DNA of 64,000 nt, taken from positions 62,001 through 126,000 of the forward strand of contig JAEZCE010000023.1 of NCBI GenBank assembly GCA_023429995.1, read 5' to 3'. Source of the DNA: Bacillota bacterium (GTDB taxonomy: Bacteria > Bacillota > UBA4882 > UBA8346). A program made the position numbers and the translations under genes. The notes below the pieces were generated by a model. That model was given only the letters and a program-made list of their open reading frames with translations, was not told the origin of the DNA and made no database searches. The first letter of the stretch is position 1. Every line of letters starts with the position of its first letter. Positions 50,380 to 59,086 of this stretch are shown here, piece after piece.

Positions 50380-52350
50380 ATGGAACCGGACCCCCAAAAA
50401 TTACTCTTTAAGGTGACGCCTATGGTTTCGGATCATGCCGTTCTGCAAAGGGGCTGCCCTGTTGTGATCCGGGGCAAGGCAACGCCCCATGAGACGGTCA
50501 ACGTCATAGTGCGCTCGGAACTTCAGGAGGCGTTTACCGGATCCATCCGGGCCGATGCCTCCGGCAAGTGGAAGATATCCCTACCGGCGCTTCCGGCGGG
50601 AGGGCCTTACGGTTTTATCTTTTCCAGCGGCGATCAGTTCCTGGCTTTCAAGGATATCTACTTCGGAGATGTCTATTTACTAGCAGGCCAGTCCAATATG
50701 GAGCTCCCCATGGAGCGGGTAAAATACTGTTACCCCCAGGACTATCGGGTAGGAATCTCTCTGAACTCCAAGTCTTCCAGTGAGCGTTCCCCCAGTCAAC
50801 CAGGCTCCGAACCTGCCGGTGAACTGAGGGAGGTCCCTGTCCGCCAATTTAAAGTCCCCATTGAATGGGATTTTAAAGAGGAACATTTGGAACTATCCGG
50901 CGGGGAATGGATTTCAGCTACACCAATGGATACACGGAATTTCAGCGCCGTTGGTTTCTTTTTCGCCAAAACCCTCTATGAAACCTACCATGTCCCCATT
51001 GGATTGATTTTGACAGCCGTAGGAGGGACCCGCATCCAGTCATGGCTCTCCCGCGAGAAACTGCGGGATTTTCCAGCGGAACTGAACCTGGCGGATGGTT
51101 GCACAAATGACGTTTATGTAAAAAAGACGCTGGCGAGTGATGCTCAACGGACCAAACAATGGTGGGAAGATTTAGAAGGCTTGGATCGGGGTATGAAAGC
51201 GGCTTCACCTTGGCGAGGGATTTCCCTTGACACTCCTTGGGACGGGATCGCGGAGCTACAAAATCCCGGCGTTATCTGGTTTCGCAAAGTGGTTGAGATT
51301 CCTCCGGAACTGGCGGGAAAACCCGCGCGCCTATCCCTGGGCACAATTCGGGACGCTGATGTGACCTATTTGAACGGAGTTCGGGTGGGTAATATCACTT
51401 ACCAATACCCGCCCCGGGAATATGAACTCCCCGCCGGGTTGCCGGCGGGCTGCAATGAAATCACCATCCGTGTCGCTGCTCTCCACGGGCGGGGATGTTT
51501 TACAAAAGGGAAGAAACGTTGCCTGCTGTGGGATGGAACCGTGATGGATCTTTCCGATGGTTGGGAATACGTCCGGGGCGCCGACATGCCTCCTCTGGCG
51601 GAACCAACCTTTTTCGAAAGGATTCCCACCGGCATGTACCAAGCGATGATCGCTCCCCTTCACGATTTTTCCCTAAAGGGTGTTTTATGGTATCAGGGGG
51701 AGAGCAACGCCGACGAGGGCGAGCGCTATCCCGCTTATTTCAGCCGTTTAACTGACCTTTGGCGGGAAAAGTGGCGCATACCGGACCTTCCAGTACTTTT
51801 TGTCCAGCTTCCCAATTATGATTTGGAAGACGCCGTTCATTGGGTAGCTTTTCGCGATATGCAAAGGACCCTTACCGCGATTCCTCATACCGCCATGGTG
51901 GTATCCATCGATTGCGGGGAGGAAAACGATTTGCATCCGACGGAGAAAATGCCTATTGGACAACGTTTGGCCTATGCGGCCTTTCAAGAGGTGTATGGGG
52001 AAAACGACGACTGGCTCAGCCCACTGATTAGCGGTGTAGAGAGCGAATCAGGCTCTGGAACGTTAATTCTGCAATTCGCCAACGCCGCCAATGGTTTGGA
52101 AACCACGGACGGCAAGGCGCCGAGTGGATTTGAAATTGAATGGCGAAAGGAGCTAACAGGCGAGGTCATATTCAACTCTGTCAGCGGAACGATTACCGAA
52201 AACCGGGTAATTTTACCTCTTGCCGGGTTGGGGACGAATGTCTCCCGGACGATTATTGCCGTGCGCTACGCCTATTCCAATACTCCGAAAGACGCTAACC
52301 TTTGTAACAAAAAGGGACTACCGGCGGCGCCATTTTACATAAAACTGTAA
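50380..52350 (+). CDS. SGNH-type sialate O-acetylesterase-like esterase
   Basis: A 656-residue esterase of the sialate O-acetylesterase family. The N-terminal beta domain is VTPMVSDHAVLQRG. The catalytic Ser lies in LLAGQSNMELPM (about residue 105). An inserted beta-sandwich resembling a galactose-binding domain follows (about 280-385). WYQGESNADEGERYP is another conserved block, and the catalytic Asp-His lie in DLHPTEKMPIGQRLA. No signal peptide, so cytosolic. Beside GH67 it likely removes acetyl groups from imported xylo-oligosaccharides rather than from sialic acid; that is inferred from context. Six bases after the second permease. Confidence 0.88.
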   Translation: MEPDPQKLLFKVTPMVSDHAVLQRGCPVVIRGKATPHETVNVIVRSELQEAFTGSIRADASGKWKISLPALPAGGPYGFIFSSGDQFLAFKDIYFGDVYLLAGQSNMELPMERVKYCYPQDYRVGISLNSKSSSERSPSQPGSEPAGELREVPVRQFKVPIEWDFKEEHLELSGGEWISATPMDTRNFSAVGFFFAKTLYETYHVPIGLILTAVGGTRIQSWLSREKLRDFPAELNLADGCTNDVYVKKTLASDAQRTKQWWEDLEGLDRGMKAASPWRGISLDTPWDGIAELQNPGVIWFRKVVEIPPELAGKPARLSLGTIRDADVTYLNGVRVGNITYQYPPREYELPAGLPAGCNEITIRVAALHGRGCFTKGKKRCLLWDGTVMDLSDGWEYVRGADMPPLAEPTFFERIPTGMYQAMIAPLHDFSLKGVLWYQGESNADEGERYPAYFSRLTDLWREKWRIPDLPVLFVQLPNYDLEDAVHWVAFRDMQRTLTAIPHTAMVVSIDCGEENDLHPTEKMPIGQRLAYAAFQEVYGENDDWLSPLISGVESESGSGTLILQFANAANGLETTDGKAPSGFEIEWRKELTGEVIFNSVSGTITENRVILPLAGLGTNVSRTIIAVRYAYSNTPKDANLCNKKGLPAAPFYIKL

Positions 52351-52392
52351 GCCGTTTTTTGGGGATGAGATCCAGATGGATAGGTAAAAAGG

Positions 52393-53376
52393 ATGGGTTT
52401 TTATATGGAAAAAAATCAGAAAGCAAGAAAGAATGCCCTCATTATTGGCGGAAGCGGGGGCTTGAGCGGACGCCTGGCCACTATGGCGCAAGATGAGTAT
52501 CAGGTGTGGGCTTTGACTAGGGGCATGCGCCCGGTGGGGGAAGGGATTCAATCCCTCGTCGCCGACCGTAATGACGAGGATGCCTTTCAGAGTGCGGTCC
52601 TGGGCGTAGGCATCCAGTGGGATGTTGTATTTGACTGCATTTGTATGAAGGAGTCCCACGCCGAACAGGACTTGCGAGTATTACCAAAGGTGAGCAAAAG
52701 GTTGGTGGTGATTTCCACTGATTCCGTCTACGACCCCGCCCATAAGGAAACCCCTCAAACGGAGGAAACTGAGTATTATGTAGTGGACGGGAAAGACTTG
52801 CCCGAGGGAAGCTATGCGGGGAACAAACGAAAAATGGAAAAAGTATTTCTACGCTATTGGGGGGAGGAAAAGCAACAAGCAGAACAGGCTTCTTTGGCGG
52901 TGACCCTCTTCCGGCCCGGACATATTTACGGCCCTGGATTTTTAATCGGCTGCTATCCCCAACACAGCCGCCAACCAAAGCTACCCGACCTGATTGTAAA
53001 GGGCATGCCTCTATCACTCGTAGCAGGCGGTATTTACCTCACCCAGCCGATCTTCGTTGATGACTTGGCCGCGACCATGCTGGACTGTGTAAATAACCAT
53101 AATACCTTCGGGGAAATCTTTGGTATCGGTGGCCCGAAGGCGGTTGAAAATCGAATTTACTATGAACTCATCGGCCAGCTTTTGGGAAAACGTGTTACGA
53201 TAAAGGAAATCCCTCTGACCGGCTATGGGAGTGCCCATCCTGAGTTTGCCGGTCATCTGAACCACCGGATTTACGACTTGAGCAAATTGCGTGGGACCGG
53301 AGTGCGGTGCCCAGCCACTCCGTTAAAGGAGGGGCTGAGGATACATTTGGAATCGTTGGGCTATGCGACGGTGTGA
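52393..53376 (+). CDS. NAD-dependent epimerase/dehydratase (extended SDR)
   Basis: A 327-residue SDR-fold protein. The nucleotide-binding loop is ALIIGGSGGLSGRLA (about 16-30). The active-site region has VVISTDSVYD, with Ser/Thr and Tyr elements less canonical than the YxxxK motif (YAGNKRKME is the likely place, Tyr and Lys four apart). HIYGPG and the C-terminal FVDDLAATM segment are typical. Last gene of the operon. It may act on uronic acid or a sugar nucleotide; the substrate is unknown. ATG at 52393 or 52405; the ribosome site is weak for both. Confidence 0.8.
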   Translation: MGFYMEKNQKARKNALIIGGSGGLSGRLATMAQDEYQVWALTRGMRPVGEGIQSLVADRNDEDAFQSAVLGVGIQWDVVFDCICMKESHAEQDLRVLPKVSKRLVVISTDSVYDPAHKETPQTEETEYYVVDGKDLPEGSYAGNKRKMEKVFLRYWGEEKQQAEQASLAVTLFRPGHIYGPGFLIGCYPQHSRQPKLPDLIVKGMPLSLVAGGIYLTQPIFVDDLAATMLDCVNNHNTFGEIFGIGGPKAVENRIYYELIGQLLGKRVTIKEIPLTGYGSAHPEFAGHLNHRIYDLSKLRGTGVRCPATPLKEGLRIHLESLGYATV

Positions 53377-54103
53377 CCGCTAAAGCGGATCATTGAAATC
53401 TCCCATGAGATTATGGATGTGTCGCTTTCGGGGTGTGGCTACCAAGTATTTATTCTTTTTTGTTCTAATCCTACCTGTTTATGCCGGTTTCAATATTTTT
53501 AAGGAAGCCTATAGCTTCTCCATCCAAAATAATATTTGGGCAAGCCAGCCAAATCAAGTAAAGTCTTCCTTTGGTGATTAAGCCTATTTTACTTCAAAAA
53601 ATCTAATAAATCCCCGGATTGCTATGAATATTTTACAAAGCTTATCAACATAATCATCGGAGTGGTGACGCTGCACCCAGCCAGGATGAATTTATCTAAC
53701 CCGCAAACTCCAGGAAGCCGGGAAAATCATGGGTATTGAACTGCTGGGCCACGAGATAAGAGGAGAGAAGAGTTATTTTAGTCTGAAGGAAAAAAGATTG
53801 TTATGAAGTGAAAAGGGAACGAGAAAAAGGTAAGAATCGACAAATAAGCCAGCGATTAAAGTTTTTCTTCGTAGGGTTTTTTATTTCGGCTTATCAATTA
53901 TTCCCAGCGAATCCTTGAATCCTGTGAATCATGGTCTCTTTTTGCGTGATGGGAGAGAGCATAGGCCGGCGAAACGGGTTTTTAAAATTCTCAAACTTCA
54001 AACTTCTCATTTGCGAACTTCTAGAAGTCCGGAAAACTTATTCCTCAGAAACAAAAATGAGGGTTTTCATGAAATGAAACCACCTCCATATGTTTTTCCT
54101 TAT
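53377..54103. other. Gap with remnants after the xylan operon
   Basis: Apart from a RadC fragment (53649-53806), no gene is seen. A 62-codon frame at 53393-53581 has no good start signal. Near 53905-53935 lies a piece related to the AATCCTGTGAATC repeat found at 3852-3887. Confidence 0.5.
53649..53806 (+). pseudogene. radC: RadC C-terminal fragment, frameshifted
   Basis: The reading HNHRSGDAAPSQDEFI (53649-53696) stops, and in the next frame LTRKLQEAGKIMGIELLGH continues to SLKEKRLL and TGA at 53804-53806. Together they equal the end of the RadC JAB/MPN domain, whose hallmark is HNHPSGD followed by SxxD and the GIxLLDH segment. The N-terminal two thirds are missing. The remnant points to past recombination or deletion at this junction. 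Confidence 0.75.
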
Positions 54104-55231
54104 TTATATGGGCTTTTTTTCATCTACTTCGTCCAAGAATATAAACTTCACGTTGCATCGATAGCCGCAACAGCGATTGCGGGTCGAAGGTTGAATCGTC
54201 CAGCAATGCGGACAATATATGCTTCCTCTCGGGCGGGTATCGAATACAATATCCGGCTTTTGAGGAAAAGGTTGCGCTGCAAGCGCCAAAAGATGTTCCT
54301 GCTCAGCTTCTTTCATTTTCTCGATTCTGTCATGGTAACGCTGCGCCTTTCGCTCTCTATGGAGGTAAGTTTGCTCGGTCAAGATATTTCCGGCAATACC
54401 TGTGGCAACCAACAGTCCGCCGAAGAAAGTCGCCTCGGTGTATCCCTGCTTTGTGATCAGATCCAGAACGATTCCCGCGAATACCTGCCCGATAAACGAC
54501 AGAAGTGTCAGACGGAACGCCGGGGTCTTGGGTACGGTGATGTTGAAAAGCAATACCACGAAAACCCCCAATACACCGCCAAAGTATATCCAACCGTTGG
54601 AAGACAACGAGAAACCGGTGCAGATGAGATCATTTCCGCCCCAAAGAAAGAGAGCGCCTACGGTTACAGGAAGTCCCACGATATGGTTGACAAACGAACC
54701 CTGCATCGCACCGACACGCTCCGATAATCCTGCATTTACCGTACGCGAAAGCACAACCGTGACGCCTCCGGCGAAAGACAGCGTGAGCGCATACACAGCG
54801 TTACCTGCAGAATTATCCAGCATCACCCAAATACCGGCGAGGGCAAAAGCCAACCCAATCAGGGTTGACTTTTTGAACGAATATTTCCCCATGCCGAACA
54901 GGCCGAAGCTGTCAATGATCAAGGATGTGGCGGTTTGTCCGAAAAACCCCAGTGCAACTATGCTTGTCAGGCTGATTTTCCCATAGGCGAAGTTATTAAA
55001 TGCCGTCGTTAATACGCCAATCACCCCACCGAGATACATCCACCAGGGGATGCTTAGCTGAAACGATACCTTTTGCCGGTGTATCTTAATGAGTATAAAA
55101 GCAAAGAAACTCCCGACGATATGAATGATGACGGCCGCACCGAACACGCCGTACTGTGCCGTCAGACCACCGTTGATTGCAATCATGATGGCAATCACCA
55201 AGCCCGTTAGCAGTGACAATAAATCATACAT
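54104..55231 (-). CDS. DMT-family (YdcZ/DUF606-like) transporter with zinc-ribbon tail
   Basis: A 375-residue membrane protein with about ten predicted helices in two related halves: MYDLLSLLTGLVIAIMIAINGGL and later GGVTVVLSRTVNAGLSERVG, the DMT/YdcZ pattern of small-molecule exporters. After the last helix (about residue 300) comes a charged helix (YLHRERKAQRYHDRIEKMKE) and a Cys-rich end, CPHC and CCGYRC, that looks like a zinc ribbon. The ATG at 55231 with GGTGATG upstream marks the membrane start; the frame is open further. A perfect palindrome lies 47 bases upstream. The substrate is unknown. Confidence 0.8.
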   Translation of the reverse strand: MYDLLSLLTGLVIAIMIAINGGLTAQYGVFGAAVIIHIVGSFFAFILIKIHRQKVSFQLSIPWWMYLGGVIGVLTTAFNNFAYGKISLTSIVALGFFGQTATSLIIDSFGLFGMGKYSFKKSTLIGLAFALAGIWVMLDNSAGNAVYALTLSFAGGVTVVLSRTVNAGLSERVGAMQGSFVNHIVGLPVTVGALFLWGGNDLICTGFSLSSNGWIYFGGVLGVFVVLLFNITVPKTPAFRLTLLSFIGQVFAGIVLDLITKQGYTEATFFGGLLVATGIAGNILTEQTYLHRERKAQRYHDRIEKMKEAEQEHLLALAAQPFPQKPDIVFDTRPRGSIYCPHCWTIQPSTRNRCCGYRCNVKFIFLDEVDEKKPI

Positions 55232-55277
55232 GACATCACCCCATACCCAAAGTATAATGTACCACGCTATGAAGTGG

Positions 55278-55295
55278 GTATGACAGATGTCATAC
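55278..55295 (-). promoter_or_regulatory. Perfect 18-bp operator-like palindrome
   Basis: GTATGACA-GA-TGTCATAC is perfectly symmetric (8 + 2 + 8). It lies 47-64 bases before the DMT transporter start, in the place of a promoter, so it is probably the binding site of a dimeric regulator (GntR-type sites often look like this). No regulator gene is adjacent. Confidence 0.6.
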
Positions 55296-55365
55296 TGACA
55301 GCAAATTATCCTGTTTATTGTGTCATCAGAAGAGTTGTTCTTGAAATTTAAAGTCTCGGACAACG

Positions 55366-55587
55366 ACACTCAAGGTAGTATTGGGATTACTATCGGCTTT
55401 ATTGGTGAACAGGGGTCTGAAATTCCAAAATTTTTAAGAACGGTCTTCTTTTTTTCGATGATTTTGAGTACAGTAGCAGTGGGGTTGATGTTTTCAAGCC
55501 TTTATTATCCAACCTACGGGTTAATCAACAGTATTTTAACCTGGATAGGTCTTGGTTCCATTACCCCTGACCGGTTAAGAGCGGGGC
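55366..55587 (+). pseudogene. Remnant of a MalF-type sugar permease
   Basis: In one + strand frame the bases encode FLRTVFFFSMILSTVAVGLM and YYPTYGLINSILTWIGLG, a typical internal part of MalF-like ABC permeases (RTVFFLPxVLSxVxVGLxW). Both ends of the gene are missing. It runs directly into a MalG-like remnant in another frame. Together they show that a sugar importer once preceded the GH78-like gene and was lost by deletion. Confidence 0.6.
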
Positions 55588-55785
55588 CGGGTTGTATTCT
55601 CCTTATTAACGCCGGTTACGACCACCATTGTGTTGATTTAATGTATGATTATCTGGAATGACTTCTTCATTCCGCTGCATTTTTTGAAAAGCGCCGCCAG
55701 TACCACTTTAACAGTAACCATTTTATACTTATTAGCCCAACGTTTTATTATTGAAGGAATGGAAGCGGATGCCATCAAAAGGTAA
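55588..55785 (+). pseudogene. Remnant of a MalG-type sugar permease
   Basis: In a second frame the bases give LLTPVTTTIVLI, an in-frame TAA at 55639-55641, then IIWNDFFIPLHFLKSA and the classic end LAQRFIIEGMEADAIKR with TAA at 55783-55785. This is the C-terminal quarter of a MalG-like permease. It ends 60 bases before the GH78-like gene, the usual distance for an operon. Confidence 0.65.
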
Positions 55786-55844
55786 GCTCTTTTTTATGAA
55801 AGGAACTGTTTGAAAATTTTAATTTGAAGGGAGGTAGGGTGAAA

Positions 55845-58232
55845 ATGGAAAATAGCGATGCCCGAAAATTATTGACCGCTGCCAAGTGGATCTGGCCGAA
55901 ACACCGGCTGTACGATCTTCATAATTCCTACGCCCATTTCCGGAAGGATTTTGAGCTAACCGGCAAGCCGGACAGAGCCATGTTCTATATTACAGCGGAT
56001 GAAAGCTACCGGCTGTGGATGAATGGTAAATATATCACCCGTGGTCCGGCCCGGGGTTATCAGTCACACTGGCCATACGACCAAGTAGATGTAGCCGTTT
56101 TTTTAATTCCGGGAAGGAATTTCATTGCGGTAGAAGTTTATAATCCCGGAGTTAGTACTTATAAATACATATCTCAGATGTCCGCCGGTTTTATCTGTGC
56201 CGGCGATTTTGGGGAAGTCGTCATTTTAAGCGATGCAACGTGGATATCACGTTACGACAAGGCTCATAAACGTGATACTGCGCTTTACTCCATGCAACTC
56301 AACTTTCAGGAGCATGTCGACGCCAGGGAAGATGACCGTTCCTGGATTTGTTCCTCAGCTCCTCCGCAGGACTGGCTAACTCCCGAGGAATCATTTTTTG
56401 GTTCCATGCCATGGCATAGTCTCGAAGAACGAAGTATCCCTCAGCTAAGAGAATTGTCCCGTACACCGGTGAAAGTAGTCTCACGTGCCAGCGGAAATGT
56501 AGCTGCTGATTATCGCCAATGGCGAAATATCGCCAAAGGGCTGCATGAAGTGTTTGAAAATTTGCAGTGGATACCGGTAAACGATGACAGGCTGGACCAA
56601 GTTAATTTAGAAGTTGCTCTTCCAGCCGCCGGAAAGGGAAGATTCAGCGCTGTGGTTTTAGACATGGGTGAAACCGTAGTCGGCCCTTCGATACTCAAAG
56701 TCAAGGGAGGAAATGCCGGTACCTTACTCGACCTGTTTTTTTGCGAAGATTTAAATCAAGATCGAAGTCCGGTGATACCGTTTCCGGCGCTTTGTGAAAC
56801 CTCAATGGCTAACCGGCTGATTTTAAGAGAGGGCAAGACATTCTTTGACTTTTATCAGATCCTGGGTTTTCGTTATATTACACTGGTCGCAGAGGAGAGT
56901 TTCGAACCTTTCGAAATAAATTTGCAAGTCATCGATACGGGTTACCCTTATGCTTTAGGAGGGCAATTCGAATGCTCGGAAGAAGCTTTCAATAAGATTT
57001 GGAGCATCTGCCGCCGCACTGAGCAGGTCTGTTCTCAGGATGCCTATATTGACACGCCCTGGCGGGAACAGGCCCAATGGTGGGGGGATGCCCGGATTCA
57101 ATTTTGGAACACGATGGCAATGGATGGCGATACCCGTTTACTGAAGCGCGGGATCCGATCTTTGGCAGGACAGAAAGTTCCCAACGGGTTAACTTACGGA
57201 CATGCGCCCACAATGGCTCATGGTTGCATTCTTCCTGACTTTTCACTGGTTTGGGTGATTACCATTTTTGACTATTATTATCAAACGAAAGATTTAACTT
57301 TATTTAAAGAGCAATTGCCTCGAATTAGAGAGGTGCTGTCTTATTTTAGGAATGAAGCGCCGCGCCATAAGGACTTATTGGCGAGTGACTCGCGATATTG
57401 GCTTTTCCTGGATTGGTCGACGATTGATAAGACCGGAGCACCCACTCTTTATAACATGTGGTACATATTGGCCTTACGGACGTTTGCCCAACTTTTAGAT
57501 CTTAGTGGCTATAGCCAAGAAGCGCAAGATGCTGCTGAAGAAGCATTGGAAATTCAGAAACGTTTGGAACAGATAGCTTTCAATCCGGAAAAAGGTCTCT
57601 TTAACGATGGATTGGACACTACTGGCCAACCATTATCAAAATATTCAGTGCAGTCACAAGTCTTTGCAATATTGCTGGGTTTAAAACCGAAGTATCATTC
57701 AACGATGATGGAACAAAGGGTTCTGCCGTTTTTGCGCGGAGAACCGTTGGATGAGGCAATTCCATCAGCCTATTGGACCAGTTATGTGCTAACCATAACC
57801 CGTCAAAAAGGCTATTTCAAAGAGGCCCTTGACTATATCCGGCGTATGTGGACGCCAATGATTCCACTAGGCACTACTTTGGAGGTTTTTGATATTCCCC
57901 TTGCCATAGAGGCTTTCGTCATTCAAAGAGGCTTTACATCCGTTAGTCATGCCTGGAGTGCTCATCCCCTGTTTCACCTGATGAATATTTTAGGCGGCGT
58001 GGTTCAGGAGGTGGCCGGCTGGGACGTGATTACCTTTAGACCATATTTCGCACCGGAATTGGACTATGTGACTATAACAATGCCATCACCCCATGGCTTC
58101 ATTGAAAGCAGTTGGCAACGCCAGAACGGCCGGATCGCAGTCCGGCTCAAACTTCCGAAAGGCGTCACCGCAAAAGTTGAGATTTCGGGACAAGAGGCGG
58201 TGCTCCAAGACGGATTCGAAAAGATAATCTGA
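55845..58232 (+). CDS. Alpha-L-rhamnosidase-like glycoside hydrolase (GH78-like)
   Basis: A 795-residue enzyme with the GH78 layout. The N-terminal beta-sandwich (residues 15-170) has FRKDFELTGKPDRAMFYITA and YRLWMNGKYITRGPAR. A second beta domain follows. The (alpha/alpha)6 catalytic barrel starts near residue 375, with CSQDAYIDTPWREQAQWWGD (DxPWRExxQWxGD is the family block). It ends in a C-terminal beta domain. It would release rhamnose from plant glycans; related families with other specificities exist, so the substrate is only likely. No signal peptide. Start ATG after GGGAGGTAGGGTG; GTG 55839 is possible. It is preceded by dead permease remnants. Confidence 0.8.
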   Translation: MENSDARKLLTAAKWIWPKHRLYDLHNSYAHFRKDFELTGKPDRAMFYITADESYRLWMNGKYITRGPARGYQSHWPYDQVDVAVFLIPGRNFIAVEVYNPGVSTYKYISQMSAGFICAGDFGEVVILSDATWISRYDKAHKRDTALYSMQLNFQEHVDAREDDRSWICSSAPPQDWLTPEESFFGSMPWHSLEERSIPQLRELSRTPVKVVSRASGNVAADYRQWRNIAKGLHEVFENLQWIPVNDDRLDQVNLEVALPAAGKGRFSAVVLDMGETVVGPSILKVKGGNAGTLLDLFFCEDLNQDRSPVIPFPALCETSMANRLILREGKTFFDFYQILGFRYITLVAEESFEPFEINLQVIDTGYPYALGGQFECSEEAFNKIWSICRRTEQVCSQDAYIDTPWREQAQWWGDARIQFWNTMAMDGDTRLLKRGIRSLAGQKVPNGLTYGHAPTMAHGCILPDFSLVWVITIFDYYYQTKDLTLFKEQLPRIREVLSYFRNEAPRHKDLLASDSRYWLFLDWSTIDKTGAPTLYNMWYILALRTFAQLLDLSGYSQEAQDAAEEALEIQKRLEQIAFNPEKGLFNDGLDTTGQPLSKYSVQSQVFAILLGLKPKYHSTMMEQRVLPFLRGEPLDEAIPSAYWTSYVLTITRQKGYFKEALDYIRRMWTPMIPLGTTLEVFDIPLAIEAFVIQRGFTSVSHAWSAHPLFHLMNILGGVVQEVAGWDVITFRPYFAPELDYVTITMPSPHGFIESSWQRQNGRIAVRLKLPKGVTAKVEISGQEAVLQDGFEKII

Positions 58233-58296
58233 CAACTATCCCGGCGACTTCAAAATAGCCCAAGGGGAGGTAGGCATAGGATTATTAATTGCTCAT

Positions 58297-58337
58297 CAAA
58301 AAAGAACCAGAGCAAAAGTTGGCTTTCTCTGGTTCTT
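58297..58337 (-). terminator. Terminator of the small Cys-rich gene
   Basis: On the minus strand AGAACCAGAG pairs with CTCTGGTTCT around a 14-base loop and is followed by TTTTTT. It begins 18 bases past the stop codon of the 52-residue gene. Confidence 0.85.
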
Positions 58338-58354
58338 CAAGATTTTTCGTTCTG

Positions 58355-58513
58355 TTAGTTCAACTTCGGCTGTCCGTTCTCCATGATACAGTCTCCGTCA
58401 TAATTGTAGACGTTATACTTGAATGGGCATTCCTTAAGGCATTGATTGCAAGTGCATTTTCGGATGTCTAATTCAATTTTATCCCACTGGATCTGAGCTT
58501 CTTGGTAATCCAT
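58355..58513 (-). CDS. 52-residue cysteine-rich protein
   Basis: A small gene on the minus strand with GGGAGGT ten bases before the ATG and its own terminator, which together support expression. The product is acidic at the start (MDYQEAQIQWDKIELD), then has CTCNQCLKECP and a fifth Cys in NYDGDCIMENG. The Cys spacing resembles half of an iron-sulfur or zinc knuckle protein, but I do not recognise the family. Located between the GH78-like gene and a VOC gene, with no clear functional link. An ATG two codons earlier sits too close to the ribosome site. Confidence 0.6.
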   Translation of the reverse strand: MDYQEAQIQWDKIELDIRKCTCNQCLKECPFKYNVYNYDGDCIMENGQPKLN

Positions 58514-58723
58514 TATCATTACCTCCCAGCTTCAATTTTGGGGTTAATCTATTGAATTAATTTCCATATCTTCTTAAAATATCCTTCCTGATTTGTCAGT
58601 TAATTCAGCAGCTAAGAAATGGACATATTTTGTAAAATAAAAAAGTCAGACACGAACCTGTCGACATATTATGAGAGAATTAGCCGGTAGATGACAGATT
58701 TTTTTCCAATAGACCATTGTGAA

Positions 58724-59086
58724 TTACATATTTTCTACGAACTGGACACTAAAACCGTTGGGATCTTTCACAAAAAAGAACTTGATATGGGGGTTGGGTT
58801 GAAAAGGGCCATCGGCTATTTCAATTCCTTTTTCCTGGATAAACTTGATTTTTTCGTCCAACGACACCACTTCAAAGCCCAATGAAACCCGCCCGACATT
58901 TTTGGGAAAAGTCTGATTTTTGTCGCAAATCAGTTCGAGCTTGGTTTCTCCTTCGCCCAAAAAACAAATTTCCACTCCCGGTCCGGCCGGATACTTCTTG
59001 CTGATCGGAAGCCCTACAATCTCCTGGTAAAACTTTAGCGAATCTTCCATGTTATCCACAGTTAAGGTTGTCCAACAAAATTTCAT
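58724..59086 (-). CDS. VOC-superfamily (glyoxalase-like) protein
   Basis: A 120-residue VOC protein: FCWTTLTVDNMEDSLKFYQEIVGLPIS in the first module, and LGFEVVSLDEKIKFIQEKG and KDPNGFSVQFVENM in the second. The end motif DPNGFSVQF carries the usual metal-side Glu/Gln position. It is a likely small-molecule lyase, dioxygenase or resistance protein of unknown substrate. AGGAGGAG precedes the ATG at 59086; the longer frame is rejected. Unrelated in detail to the VOC protein at 9002. Confidence 0.88.
   Translation of the reverse strand: MKFCWTTLTVDNMEDSLKFYQEIVGLPISKKYPAGPGVEICFLGEGETKLELICDKNQTFPKNVGRVSLGFEVVSLDEKIKFIQEKGIEIADGPFQPNPHIKFFFVKDPNGFSVQFVENM

Noticed and set aside
53393..53581. 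62-codon frame after the SDR gene
   Set aside because: No ribosome site, no domain except a hydrophobic stretch; likely chance.
54402..54986. 194-codon + strand frame over the DMT transporter
   Set aside because: It is antisense to a clear multi-helix transporter with a good start; composition is Pro/Thr-rich, as expected from a shadow frame.
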